Part shown: one piece after another, positions 1 to 8,759 of the stretch
Position numbering within the stretch: the first letter of the stretch is position 1
Layout of the letters: each line of letters opens with the position of its first letter
Assembly: GCA_943914355.1 (NCBI GenBank)
Contig: CALUBS010000018.1
Location: forward strand, 1-44,409
DNA from: an uncultured Corynebacterium sp.
GTDB lineage: Bacteria > Actinomycetota > Actinomycetes > Mycobacteriales > Mycobacteriaceae
Direction of reading: 5' to 3'
Length of the DNA: 44,409 nucleotides
Translations under genes and position numbers: made by a program
Notes under the pieces: model-generated
What the model was told of the DNA's origin: nothing
The model's input: only the letters and a program-made list of their open reading frames with translations
The model's database searches: none

Positions 1-1433
1 ATAACCGGGGTGATGCGCAGGAGCAGAACCAGAATCGCCACCAGGACCGCCGCGAGGACTCCCAGGATGGCTCCGATAACCAGGGGGACAAGCAGGGCGA
101 GAAGAACGGCGATAATAATCACCGCAATAATCGCAATGACGATAATAATTTTGACCGCGGTAACCGCCGTGGCCGTCGCAACCGCCGGAATCGCCGGGGC
201 GGCCGGGGCAATAATGATAACCACGGCGGCGGCAATGACCTGCAGGTACGCGAGGGCGATGAGCTGCAGGCTGTCGGCGGCATCTTAGATGTCGTAGACA
301 ATAACGTCTCGTTCCTGCGCACCACTGGGTACCGCGCGGGCGATGCGGATGTCTTTGTTAATAAGAACATCGTGCGCCGTTTGGGCCTGCGCTCTGGCGA
401 TGCCATTACCGGTCAGGTCAAGGTGGCTGGGCCTACCCACACGCACGGCAATGGCCGCAACCGCCGCAAGTACAACCAGTTGGTGCAGGTCGATACCGTC
501 AATGGGATCGATCCGGAAGAGGCAAAGCAGCGCCCGCACTTTAATAAGCTCACGCCGCTGTATCCCAATCAGCGCCTGCGCTTGGAAACGGACCCGAAGA
601 TCCTGACCACCCGCGTCATCGACCTGATTATGCCGATTGGTAAGGGTCAACGCGCGCTCATCGTCTCGCCGCCGAAGGCCGGTAAGACCACGATCTTGCA
701 AAACATCGCGAATGCGATTGCTACCAATAACCCCGAGTGCTACCTCATGGTGGTGCTGGTGGATGAGCGCCCTGAAGAGGTCACGGACATGCAGCGCTCC
801 GTGAAGGGTGAGGTCATTTCTTCTACCTTTGATCGCCCGCCATCAGAGCACACCTCCGTCTCCGAGCTGGCCATCGAGCGCGCAAAGCGCCTGGTGGAGC
901 AGGGCAAGGATGTCGTGGTGCTGCTGGATTCCATCACCCGCTTGGGCCGCGCGTACAACAACTCCTCCCCGGCATCGGGCCGCATCCTGTCTGGTGGTGT
1001 GGATTCCAATGCGCTCTACCCACCAAAGCGCTTCTTGGGCGCTGCCCGCAATATTGAAGAGGGCGGTTCGCTGACCATCATCGCCACCGCAATGGTGGAG
1101 ACCGGTTCTACCGGCGATACCGTCATCTTCGAAGAATTCAAGGGGACGGGTAACGCAGAGCTGAAGCTGGACCGCGGGATCTCGGAGCGCCGCGTATTCC
1201 CGGCCGTGGACGTCAACCCCTCCGGTACCCGCAAGGACGAGCTCCTGCTAGTGCCTGAAGAGGCGCGCATCATGACCAAACTGCGCCGCATCCTGTCGGC
1301 TCTGGATTCCCATCAGGCAATTGACCTGTTGATCAAGCAGCTTAAGAAGACCCGCTCGAATGGCGAGTTCCTCATGCAGGTAGCTTCTTCTGCACCGATG
1401 GCTGCGGATAAGGACGAGGAAGACTATGTCTAA
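1..1433 (+). CDS. rho: Transcription termination factor Rho (5' partial)
   Basis: Hexameric RNA helicase that ends transcription at Rho-dependent sites. The window enters an open frame (first full codon at 3) and the true start lies upstream. The visible N-terminal part, to about 235, is very rich in Asn, Arg, Asp and Gly, as in the long actinobacterial Rho insertion. The RNA-binding cold-shock-like domain follows (about 235-600), then the RecA-type ATPase with Walker [10 protein letters not shown] (about 667-693), [13 protein letters not shown], the Walker B region [16 protein letters not shown] and the Q/R-loop part [16 protein letters not shown]. The C-terminus overlaps prfA by 8 nt, so the two are probably co-transcribed and translationally coupled. 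Identity is certain; only the 5' end is missing. Confidence 0.97.
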   Translation, partial: NRGDAQEQNQNRHQDRREDSQDGSDNQGDKQGEKNGDNNHRNNRNDDNNFDRGNRRGRRNRRNRRGGRGNNDNHGGGNDLQVREGDELQAVGGILDVVDNNVSFLRTTGYRAGDADVFVNKNIVRRLGLRSGDAITGQVKVAGPTHTHGNGRNRRKYNQLVQVDTVNGIDPEEAKQRPHFNKLTPLYPNQRLRLETDPKILTTRVIDLIMPIGKGQRALIVSPPKAGKTTILQNIANAIATNNPECYLMVVLVDERPEEVTDMQRSVKGEVISSTFDRPPSEHTSVSELAIERAKRLVEQGKDVVVLLDSITRLGRAYNNSSPASGRILSGGVDSNALYPPKRFLGAARNIEEGGSLTIIATAMVETGSTGDTVIFEEFKGTGNAELKLDRGISERRVFPAVDVNPSGTRKDELLLVPEEARIMTKLRRILSALDSHQAIDLLIKQLKKTRSNGEFLMQVASSAPMAADKDEEDYV

Positions 1434-2502
1434 TCAAGTTTCCATGGTTGATGACATTGTGTCGGAATACCAGGGCATTGAAATGCAGATGGGCGACCCA
1501 GAAATCGCCGGCGATCAGCAGGCTTTTCGCAAGCTGTCCAAGCGGTACGCGGAGTTGCGCCCCATCATCATGGTCAACGATGAGCTGACCCAGGCGCGCG
1601 AGGATCTCGCGGACGCCAAGGAGATGGCTTATGAAGACCATGACTTCCAGGAAGAAGCGGACCGCCTAGCCGAGTCTGTGGAAGAGCTGGAAGAAAAGTT
1701 GGCTGACCTGCTCGCCCCGCGCGATGAGCAGGACTCGGAAGACATCATCATGGAGATCAAGGCCGGTGCCGGCGGCGAAGAGGCCGCGCTCTTTGCCGGC
1801 GACTTAGCCCGCATGTACGAGCGTTTTGCCGATAAGATCGACTTTAAGTGGGAGGTCTTGGGCCTTAACGAATCCGACTTGGGCGGCGTGAAGGACATGA
1901 CTATCTCCTTCCGCGCTAAGTCTCCGACGCGCGATGGCGCATGGTCCGTCTTCAAATTCGAAGGCGGCGTGCACCGCGTGCAGCGCGTGCCGGTTACGGA
2001 GTCGCAGGGGCGCATTCAGACTTCTGCCGCCGGTGTGCTGGTGTACCCGGAGCCTGAAGAGGTCGAATCGGTCAATATCGATGACAAGGATATCCGCGTC
2101 GACGTGTACCGTTCCTCCGGTAAGGGCGGCCAGGGCGTGAACACCACCGACTCGGCGGTGCGCATTACCCATCTGCCCACGGGGTTGATTGTTACCTGCC
2201 AGAAGGAACGTTCGCAGATCCAGAACAAGGCCCGTGCCCTGCAGGTGCTGCAGGCTCGCCTGGACCAGATGGAACGCGAAGCTCGCGAGGCCGAGGCTGG
2301 CGAACAGCGCGCCTCCCAGGTGCGCACCATGGATCGCTCCGAGCGCGTGCGCACCTATAACTGGCCGGAAAACCGCATTACGGATCACCGCATTGGCTAC
2401 AAGGCCAATAACCTGGATTCCGTATTGAACGGCGATATGCAGGATCTCATCAAGGCTCTGCAGGACCAGGAGCGCGCCGAGCGCCTTGAGGCCGAGGGAT
2501 AA
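1426..2502 (+). CDS. prfA: Peptide chain release factor 1
   Basis: Class I release factor that reads UAA/UAG and triggers hydrolysis of peptidyl-tRNA on the ribosome. The 358-residue length is normal for RF1. The catalytic GGQ is at residues 234-236 inside [20 protein letters not shown]; its Gln is the usual target of PrmC methylation, and prmC is the next gene. The RF1-type C-terminal part ([19 protein letters not shown]) is intact. The ATG lies inside the end of rho (8-nt overlap) behind a GAGGAAG ribosome-binding stretch, so translation is coupled to rho. Confidence 0.97.
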   Translation: MSNQVSMVDDIVSEYQGIEMQMGDPEIAGDQQAFRKLSKRYAELRPIIMVNDELTQAREDLADAKEMAYEDHDFQEEADRLAESVEELEEKLADLLAPRDEQDSEDIIMEIKAGAGGEEAALFAGDLARMYERFADKIDFKWEVLGLNESDLGGVKDMTISFRAKSPTRDGAWSVFKFEGGVHRVQRVPVTESQGRIQTSAAGVLVYPEPEEVESVNIDDKDIRVDVYRSSGKGGQGVNTTDSAVRITHLPTGLIVTCQKERSQIQNKARALQVLQARLDQMEREAREAEAGEQRASQVRTMDRSERVRTYNWPENRITDHRIGYKANNLDSVLNGDMQDLIKALQDQERAERLEAEG

Positions 2503-2511
2503 TAGCGGTCG

Positions 2512-3345
2512 ATGGATTCGTACGGTGAGGCGCTGCGCCAAGGGGTGCAGCGCCTTCGCGTTGCTGGAGTAGGAAGCCCCGAATGGGATGCGTGCATCCT
2601 CATCTCACACCTCATTCACTGCGGGCATTTGGATATTCCGCTGCATGAGCCACCCATGCCCGGCTTTGACGTGGCCTTTGAGGCGCTTTTGCGTAGACGG
2701 GAACAGCGCGAGCCGCTGCAATACGTGCTGGGAACGGCGTGGTTTGGGCCCCTAGACCTAAAGGTGGGGCCAGGCGTGTTCATTCCGCGCCCGGAAACGG
2801 AGGTGATGGCGGATTGGGCGGTCCACCACGCACCCGGCCCGCGCATGGTGGATTTGTGCTCGGGTTCGGGCGCGCTGGCGCTCTACCTGCAGCATTACGT
2901 ACCGCAGGCGGAGGTGAGGGCGGTCGAGCTTTCCGATGCCGCCCTCGAGTTCACCCGCGCCAATACCAACGGCACCGGGGTAGAGGTGGTGCAGGCGGAC
3001 GCGACCGACAGCCAGACTCTGGCGGATTGGAATGGCACGGTCGATCTCGTAGTGACCAACCCGCCTTATGTACCGGAAGATCCGAACCTGCAACCGGAGG
3101 TGTATCACGATCCGCACGTGGCTGTCTTCGGTGGCGATGACGGCATGGGAGTAATCCGCGGGTTGACTCCCACCATCGCCAGGCTTTTGCGGCCTGGTGG
3201 GGTCATGGCGATTGAACACGACGATACGACTGGCGATGTCGTGCGCGATGCGGTGCGTGACCACGGTGGCTTTTCCCATATCGCGCCGCTTAGGGACTTA
3301 ACAGGCACGCCGCGCTTTATTACCGCGCAGCGCGCGGTAAACTAA
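2512..3345 (+). CDS. prmC: Release factor glutamine methyltransferase
   Basis: SAM-dependent methyltransferase that N5-methylates the Gln of the GGQ motif in release factors. The 277 residues comprise an N-terminal helical substrate-binding part and a Rossmann-fold domain. The SAM-binding motif is MVDLCSGSGALALYL, and the diagnostic NPPY motif is at residues 183-186 (VVTNPPYVPEDP). It follows its substrate gene prfA by 9 nt, the usual order in bacteria, and probably belongs to the rho-prfA transcript. Confidence 0.95.
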   Translation: MDSYGEALRQGVQRLRVAGVGSPEWDACILISHLIHCGHLDIPLHEPPMPGFDVAFEALLRRREQREPLQYVLGTAWFGPLDLKVGPGVFIPRPETEVMADWAVHHAPGPRMVDLCSGSGALALYLQHYVPQAEVRAVELSDAALEFTRANTNGTGVEVVQADATDSQTLADWNGTVDLVVTNPPYVPEDPNLQPEVYHDPHVAVFGGDDGMGVIRGLTPTIARLLRPGGVMAIEHDDTTGDVVRDAVRDHGGFSHIAPLRDLTGTPRFITAQRAVN

Positions 3346-3377
3346 GGCATCACCGTCGGGCAAGAAGGGGATTATTG

Positions 3378-4046
3378 ATGCAAGGAAAAATTTATAATTG
3401 CGCCGATGACACCGAGCGTGAGGAAGGCGTGAGTATCGCCACCAAGGCCGCCAAGTCTGGGCGGCTTGTGGTCATGCCCACCGATACGCTTTACGGTTTG
3501 GGCTGCGATGCCTTCGATAATGACGCGGTAGCCAATCTGCTTGCCACCAAGCAGCGTGGGCCGGATATGCCGGTTCCCGTGCTCGTCGGCTCCTGGAACA
3601 CCGTTCGCGGCCTCGTCGCCTCGTACCCCGATTCCACCCGCGACCTCGTCGAAGCCTTTTGGCCAGGCGGACTATCCATCGTCGTGCCTCAGGCCCCGTC
3701 CCTGCCGTGGAACTTAGGTGATACCCGCGGTACCGTCATGCTGCGGATGCCCCTTCACCCGATTGCCATCGAGCTTTTGCGCGAGGTGGGGCCGATGGCG
3801 GTTTCTTCTGCCAATATTTCTGGCCACCAACCGCCGACGACCGCGCAAATGGCCAAGGCTCAATTGGGCAAGGCCGTCACTGTGTATTTGGACGGGGGAG
3901 AAACGGACATCGGCAAGCCCTCGACCATCATCGATCTCTCCGGTGACCATCCATTCCTACTGCGCGAGGGTGCATTATCCGCGGAGGAGATTGGTGAGGT
4001 GCTCGGCGTCTCCGCTGACTCGTTGCGCACCCGGCCCCAAGGATAG
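3378..4046 (+). CDS. tsaC: L-threonylcarbamoyladenylate synthase (Sua5/YciO/YrdC)
   Basis: Makes threonylcarbamoyl-AMP from threonine, bicarbonate and ATP, the first step of the t6A37 modification of ANN-decoding tRNAs. The YrdC fold is seen as VVMPTDTLYGLGCDA near the N-terminus, PGGLSIVVPQ in the middle and AVSSANISGHQPP, the Ser-Ala-Asn nucleotide-binding motif. I chose ATG 3378, 7 nt behind AAGAAGGGG, over the in-frame TTG three bases upstream. At 222 residues it is the short TsaC form without a Sua5 C-terminal domain. It sits between prmC and wecA as in other corynebacteria and mycobacteria. Confidence 0.93.
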   Translation: MQGKIYNCADDTEREEGVSIATKAAKSGRLVVMPTDTLYGLGCDAFDNDAVANLLATKQRGPDMPVPVLVGSWNTVRGLVASYPDSTRDLVEAFWPGGLSIVVPQAPSLPWNLGDTRGTVMLRMPLHPIAIELLREVGPMAVSSANISGHQPPTTAQMAKAQLGKAVTVYLDGGETDIGKPSTIIDLSGDHPFLLREGALSAEEIGEVLGVSADSLRTRPQG

Positions 4047-4060
4047 AAGGAGCATTTCGC

Positions 4061-5236
4061 GTGAGCGGCACTGGCGTACCGCTGCGCGAGTTGGCCTTGG
4101 TCATCCTCGTAGCAGCGACATTTACCTACCTGACCACCGGAGTGGTGCGGTCCTTTTTGGTCCGCACGGGCCGGGTGGCAGAAATTCGCCTGCGCGATTC
4201 CCACTCGCAGCCGACGCCCCGCATGGGCGGGCTCGCCATGTTTACCGGCTTTGGGGCAGCGATATTCCTCGCAGCCCAGCTCCCAGCCTTGACTCGCGGG
4301 TTTATGCCCGTGACCCCAGAGATGAGTGCGGTGTTGTGGGCGGCGCTGGCCATTGTGCTTTTGGGGATTGCCGATGACTACCTGGAACTCGGGGCCCTCA
4401 TTAAACTTTTTGGGCAGCTCTTTGCCGCCGCCCTGATGAGTGGTCTGGGCCTAACCTGGACGCTGCTTTTCATTCCCTTCGGCGGCGGCACCACGGTAGT
4501 ACTCGACCAGATTCAAAGCACCCTCCTTACCGCTTTTTTCACGGTCCTGCTCATCAACGCCATCAACTTCGTTGACGGCCTCGATGGCTTAGCTGCTGGC
4601 CTTGGGCTCATCGCGGGCGGCGCCATCTTGGTCTTCTCGCTGACCGTCCTGCATGACCAGGGTGGGGCGGTATCGGCGTATCCACCCGCAATTATTAGCG
4701 CCGCTTTGGTGGGGATGTGTGCAGGCTTTTTGCCCCATAACTTTGAGCCCTCCCGAATTTTTATGGGCGATTCCGGCTCCATGCTTATCGGCCTCTTGCT
4801 CGCTGCGGCCTCCACCTCCGCCTCCGGCAAGATCAACATGTCCCTCTACGGCACCGTGGACATCGTGGCGCTTATGTCACCCATCCTCGTGGTGATCGCT
4901 GCGGTGTTTATTCCAGTCTTAGACCTTGTCTGGGCGGTAATTCGCCGCCTATCCCAGGGGCGCTCGCCGTTTTCTGCGGATAAAGCACACATCCACCACC
5001 GCCTTTTGTCTCTGGGGCATACGCACCGACGCACCGTGCTCGTGTTGTACCTCTGGGTGTCCGCGGTGGCCTTTGGTGCGGTGTCGTTTTCCATCGTGCC
5101 AGCGCCAGTTGCAATCGGCCTGTCCATCATGGCGTTGTTGATTGCCTTTGGCGCGACGCTGATTCCACTGCGGCAGGGTAAGATTGGGCTCAGGTCGTCG
5201 GATGATTGCGTATTGCGTGACTCGCCGAGTGCGTGA
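4061..5236 (+). CDS. wecA: Decaprenyl-phosphate GlcNAc-1-phosphate transferase (WecA/MraY family)
   Basis: Polytopic membrane transferase moving a GlcNAc-1-phosphate unit from UDP-GlcNAc to decaprenyl phosphate, the first step in the linker joining arabinogalactan to peptidoglycan in this order. Family landmarks: the Mg2+-binding pair D105-D106 in LLGIADDYLELG, NAINFVDGLDGLAAG, the MGDSGS loop and the His-rich loop DKAHIHHRLLSLGH. About eleven hydrophobic helices are visible. The GTG start is 8 nt behind a strong AGAAGGAG. The C-terminus is short and polar. Exact substrate is inferred from family and order. Confidence 0.93.
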   Translation: MSGTGVPLRELALVILVAATFTYLTTGVVRSFLVRTGRVAEIRLRDSHSQPTPRMGGLAMFTGFGAAIFLAAQLPALTRGFMPVTPEMSAVLWAALAIVLLGIADDYLELGALIKLFGQLFAAALMSGLGLTWTLLFIPFGGGTTVVLDQIQSTLLTAFFTVLLINAINFVDGLDGLAAGLGLIAGGAILVFSLTVLHDQGGAVSAYPPAIISAALVGMCAGFLPHNFEPSRIFMGDSGSMLIGLLLAAASTSASGKINMSLYGTVDIVALMSPILVVIAAVFIPVLDLVWAVIRRLSQGRSPFSADKAHIHHRLLSLGHTHRRTVLVLYLWVSAVAFGAVSFSIVPAPVAIGLSIMALLIAFGATLIPLRQGKIGLRSSDDCVLRDSPSA

Positions 5237-5246
5237 GGTAGGGTGA

Positions 5247-5678
5247 ATGTCCGTGAGTGACACAACGGAAAATCCTAATTTCGATGACCCGCGCCTGCCG
5301 CTGCAGCGCGCCGTAAAGAAGGGGGCTACGGCCCTCGGCATCTTTACCATCATTTCTCTCGCCGTCTGGGGCGGGGCACAAGGTGTCGCCGGGCTTTGGG
5401 GCGTTCTCGTCGGCGCTGCCCTCGGCGGCGGCTTTGTCCTATTTACCGCGTTGTCGGTGCTCTTTACCGCCCACTCGACGCCCTCCACCACCATCGCGGT
5501 GGTATTGGGCGGTTGGCTTATCAAGTTGATCGTCCTCATCGGCGTTCTAGCCATTATCCGGGACATGGATTTCTATGACACGTGGGCGCTATTTCTCACC
5601 GTCGTCGTAGCACTCATCGTTACCTTAGGCTCTGAGGTCTGGGCCGTGGTCACCTCCAGGATCACCTACGTGTCCTGA
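5247..5678 (+). CDS. atpI: AtpI-like small membrane protein of the ATP synthase locus
   Basis: A 143-residue protein with about four hydrophobic helices (TALGIFTIISLAVWGGAQGV, VLVGAALGGGFVLFTAL, TIAVVLGGWLIKLIVLIGVL, ALFLTVVVALIVTLGSEVW). Its position between wecA and atpB matches the actinobacterial AtpI slot, a protein thought to help assemble the c-ring or supply Mg2+; sequence similarity in this group is weak. ATG 5247 has only a loose ribosome-binding stretch. GTG 5253 is an alternative, 8 nt after a TAGGGT box. A terminator follows directly, so it is separated from atpB transcriptionally. Confidence 0.8.
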   Translation: MSVSDTTENPNFDDPRLPLQRAVKKGATALGIFTIISLAVWGGAQGVAGLWGVLVGAALGGGFVLFTALSVLFTAHSTPSTTIAVVLGGWLIKLIVLIGVLAIIRDMDFYDTWALFLTVVVALIVTLGSEVWAVVTSRITYVS

Positions 5679-5697
5679 GTAGGGCAAAAAGAGTTAA

Positions 5698-5732
5698 GCC
5701 GTCGCGCACCAGGCTTGCGCGGCGGCCTTTTT
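5698..5732 (+). terminator. Intrinsic terminator after atpI
   Basis: A 10-bp G+C-rich stem (5698-5707 pairing with 5717-5726, one G-T wobble), a 9-nt loop and a T run at 5728-5732. It closes the rho-atpI block, so atpB to atpC needs its own promoter. Confidence 0.85.
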
Positions 5733-6118
5733 ATGCCTGCATGCTGGCATTAATGGATGCTGGTCACCCCCGAGGAGGTGTGTTGACCTGAGGGTGTGAT
5801 CAAATGCACGTTTGTGAATTGGGCAGGAATAGCGCGGTTTTGTATGGCAAAAGGTGGAAATGGCGCTATCGGGTGTGGCTTATGGGGCCCCCACGTGCGA
5901 AAACTGTTGATCCAGCTGATACGATTTGCAACGGGTTACCGCGGGGTTAAGTGTTGCGCTTGAATCCTGCACGGTAAATCCCTGTCTTGTTCACGCTGAT
6001 GTGCGACGGAGTCCGTGTTCAAGGCAGAGAGTTTGAGACGTCCATCGCACCACAGAGGCCAGCTATTGGCTGTGTGGCCCGAACACGGGAGAGAACGCTG
6101 AGCGTTACAACATTGGCT
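5733..6118 (+). other. Long non-coding leader of the atp operon
   Basis: This stretch holds no convincing gene. An in-frame upstream extension of atpB (TTG 5987, ATG 5999) exists but encodes sequence unlike the a-subunit N-terminus. The best promoter-like hexamer is TACGAT at 5920-5925 (GATACGATTTG), with no clear -35 element. If it is used, the leader is nearly 190 nt. GGTCA and TGACC flank 5762-5788 as a short inverted repeat. Confidence 0.5.
5920..5925 (+). promoter_or_regulatory. Possible -10 box for the atpB-atpC operon
   Basis: TACGAT in the context GATACGATTTG resembles the SigA -10 element. There is no matching -35 hexamer 17-18 bp upstream, so this is only a candidate. Confidence 0.3.
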
Positions 6119-6919
6119 ATGAAAGGGCACTTCCATACGCCCGATCTAGGTGAAGAATTCTTCCCGGGGCAAATTGATGCCGACCATCTGTTTTTCGGCG
6201 ACTTCGCCGATGGATGGTTCGCGCTTGATCGCCTGATGCTGATTCGCATTTTGATGACGCTAATTGTGGTGATCCTTTTCTGGGCTGCCTTTAAGAACCC
6301 TAAGTTGGTTCCTTCTGGCATTCAGAATGTAGGCGAGAATGCGGTCGACTTCGTCCGCGTACATATCGCCGAGGACATTTTGGGTAAGAAGGAGGGAAAG
6401 CGATTCCTGCCAATTATCGCTAGCATCTTCTTCGCGGTTCTGTTTATGAACGTCGCGACCGTTATTCCGGGACTTAACGTCTCGCCCAACGGTCGTATTG
6501 GTATGCCAATTGTGTTGGCAGCCGTTTCGTACATCGTCATGATTTACGCCGGCGCCAAGCGCTACGGCTTGGGCAAGTTCATTCGCTCCTCCGTAGTGAT
6601 TCCGAACTTGCCACCGGCACTGCACCTTTTGGTGGTACCGATTGAGTTCTTCTCTACGTTCATTCTGCGACCGGTTACCCTTGCAATTCGTCTCATGGCG
6701 AACTTCCTTGCTGGACACATCATCCTGGTTCTTCTCTTCTCTGCTACGAACTTCTTCTTCTGGCAGCTAAATGGTTGGACCGTCCTGTCTGGACTGACCG
6801 TGGTCTTGGGCTTGGCTATGAGCCTGTTCGAGATTCTGGTTATCTTCTTGCAGGCGTACATCTTCGCCTTGTTGACGGCGGTGTACATTGAGTTGTCCTT
6901 GCACGCTGATTCGCACTAA
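6119..6919 (+). CDS. atpB: F1Fo ATP synthase subunit a
   Basis: Membrane stator subunit carrying the two proton half-channels next to the c-ring. The protein (266 residues from ATG 6119) has the N-terminal FHTPDLGEEFFPG segment typical of actinobacterial subunit a, then five or six hydrophobic helices. The essential Arg is in the LRPVTLAIRLMANFLAGH helix, and the last helix contains QAYIFALLTAVYIELSL. The start is uncertain: ATG 6119 has no ribosome-binding site, TTG 6113 is possible, and GGGAGAG at 6087-6093 is too far away. TACAAC at 6106-6111 sits 7 nt before the ATG, so a short leaderless transcript cannot be excluded. Confidence 0.93.
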   Translation: MKGHFHTPDLGEEFFPGQIDADHLFFGDFADGWFALDRLMLIRILMTLIVVILFWAAFKNPKLVPSGIQNVGENAVDFVRVHIAEDILGKKEGKRFLPIIASIFFAVLFMNVATVIPGLNVSPNGRIGMPIVLAAVSYIVMIYAGAKRYGLGKFIRSSVVIPNLPPALHLLVVPIEFFSTFILRPVTLAIRLMANFLAGHIILVLLFSATNFFFWQLNGWTVLSGLTVVLGLAMSLFEILVIFLQAYIFALLTAVYIELSLHADSH

Positions 6920-7264
<345 letters not shown>

Positions 7265-7307
7265 AAGTACGAGTTTTCCAAACCGAAACTTTTAAGACGG
7301 GAGACCT

Positions 7308-7877
7308 ATGAATAACGTCGTTTATTTCCTTGCAGCAGAGGGCGAGGAGAACCCAGGTTCGGGTAGCTTCTCCGTTCTTCTGCCCAAGAACTATGACATT
7401 TTCTGGTCTTTGCTGTGCTTCATCGTAATTCTCTGGTTGTTCTGGAAGTTCGTACTTCCTCGTTACACCAAGTTGCTCGAAGAGCGTGAAGACCGGATTG
7501 AGGGCGGCATGAAGCGCGCTGAGGCTCAACAGGCCGAGGCTAAAGCTGCTCTAGAAAAGTACAATGCTCAGCTGGCTGATGCCCGCGCAGAGGCAGCCGA
7601 GATCCGCGAGCAGGCGCGCGAGCGCGGCAAGCAGATCGAGGCTGACGCGAAGAGCCAAGCGGAAGAGGAATCCCGCCGCATCGTCGCCAATGGCGAAAAG
7701 CAGTTGGAAGCTTCTCGTGCGCAGGTTGTTACTGAGCTGCGTTCCGAAATGGGACAGAACTCCATTAACTTGGCAGAAAAGATTCTGGGCGGCGAGCTTT
7801 CTGACGCCTCCAAGAAGTCCTCTACCATCGATGGCTTTTTGTCCGAGCTCGACTCTGTGGCACCGGCCGGAAAGTAG
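7308..7877 (+). CDS. atpF: F1Fo ATP synthase subunit b
   Basis: Peripheral stalk subunit linking the membrane part to F1. It has one N-terminal membrane helix ([20 protein letters not shown], about residues 29-48), then a long, highly charged coiled coil rich in Ala, Glu, Lys and Arg to about residue 155. The 189 residues are normal for the family. A GGGAGA ribosome-binding site sits just before the ATG. It is followed by atpH after 6 nt. Confidence 0.95.
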   Translation: MNNVVYFLAAEGEENPGSGSFSVLLPKNYDIFWSLLCFIVILWLFWKFVLPRYTKLLEEREDRIEGGMKRAEAQQAEAKAALEKYNAQLADARAEAAEIREQARERGKQIEADAKSQAEEESRRIVANGEKQLEASRAQVVTELRSEMGQNSINLAEKILGGELSDASKKSSTIDGFLSELDSVAPAGK

Positions 7878-7883
7878 GCAACT

Positions 7884-8699
7884 ATGAAGGCAGCTAGCCG
7901 CGAAGCACTCGCGAACTCACAGTCCCGTGTGGATGAAATCCTCGCTGGCGATAAGAACGTCGCTAGTGCAGTCCAAGCGGGCCTAGACATTTTTGAGGTC
8001 GTCGACGTTTTGGATGGTGACCGCGAATTGCGCGTGTCCTTCATTGACGTCGCCGCCTCGGCTGAAGCGCGCAAGTCCTTGGCCGAGAATCTCTTTGGCT
8101 CCAAGGTTTCTGCCGGTGCCCTGAGCATCCTGCAGGAAGCTGCGGCGAACCAGTGGTCTTCGCCAAAGGACTTCGTCAACGGGCTTGTATCCTTGGGTCG
8201 CCGCGCATTGCTGCGCGCCGCCGAGGCGCAGGGCCAGTTGGGCCAGGTCGAAGACGAGCTTTTCCGCTTGGCGCAGATTCTGGACCGCGAGGGCGAGCTT
8301 ACCCAGCTGCTTTCCGATCGAACTGCTGAATCCGCACGCAAGCGCGGATTGCTGGCAAATGTGCTCTACGGCAAGGTGACGATGTTTACTGAAGCGCTCG
8401 CGCTGCAGGCCATCAGCCGCCCAGAGCAGAACCCCATTGATGACGTTGCCGGATTGGCCGATACTGCAGCAGCGCTGCAGGGTCGCACCATCGCGCGCGT
8501 AGTCGCTGCGGGTGAATTGAATGAAGGCCAGCAGGCAGTACTCGCTGAGAAGCTGGGCAAAATTTATGGTCGTGCGATGTCCATTCACTCTGAGGTTGAC
8601 ACCAGCCTCCTCGGTGGCATGCGCATCCGCGTCGGCGATGAAATCATTGACGGCTCGACGGCAGGCAAGATTGCCCGCTTCCGTGCCCAGATGGTGTAG
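7884..8699 (+). CDS. atpH: F1Fo ATP synthase subunit delta
   Basis: Connects the peripheral stalk to the top of F1. At 271 residues it is longer than the roughly 180-residue E. coli delta, as is usual in actinobacteria. It is not fused to a second b-type subunit as in mycobacteria. The C-terminal signature is recognisable: LAEKLGKIYGRAMSIHSEVDTSLLGGMRIRVGDEIIDGS. It sits between atpF and atpA in the standard order. Confidence 0.93.
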   Translation: MKAASREALANSQSRVDEILAGDKNVASAVQAGLDIFEVVDVLDGDRELRVSFIDVAASAEARKSLAENLFGSKVSAGALSILQEAAANQWSSPKDFVNGLVSLGRRALLRAAEAQGQLGQVEDELFRLAQILDREGELTQLLSDRTAESARKRGLLANVLYGKVTMFTEALALQAISRPEQNPIDDVAGLADTAAALQGRTIARVVAAGELNEGQQAVLAEKLGKIYGRAMSIHSEVDTSLLGGMRIRVGDEIIDGSTAGKIARFRAQMV

Positions 8700-8759
8700 C
8701 CGAAACGACAGAAACGATTTAAGTAAGTGCTGGAAGATACTACCGAGAGCAGGAAGAAC

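Noticed and set aside
5783..5788. TTGACC as the -35 element of an atp promoter
   Set aside because: No -10-like hexamer lies 16-19 bp downstream.
5987..6118. N-terminal extension of atpB from TTG 5987
   Set aside because: The added 44 residues do not resemble subunit a, and the family start matches MKGHFHTPDL at 6119.
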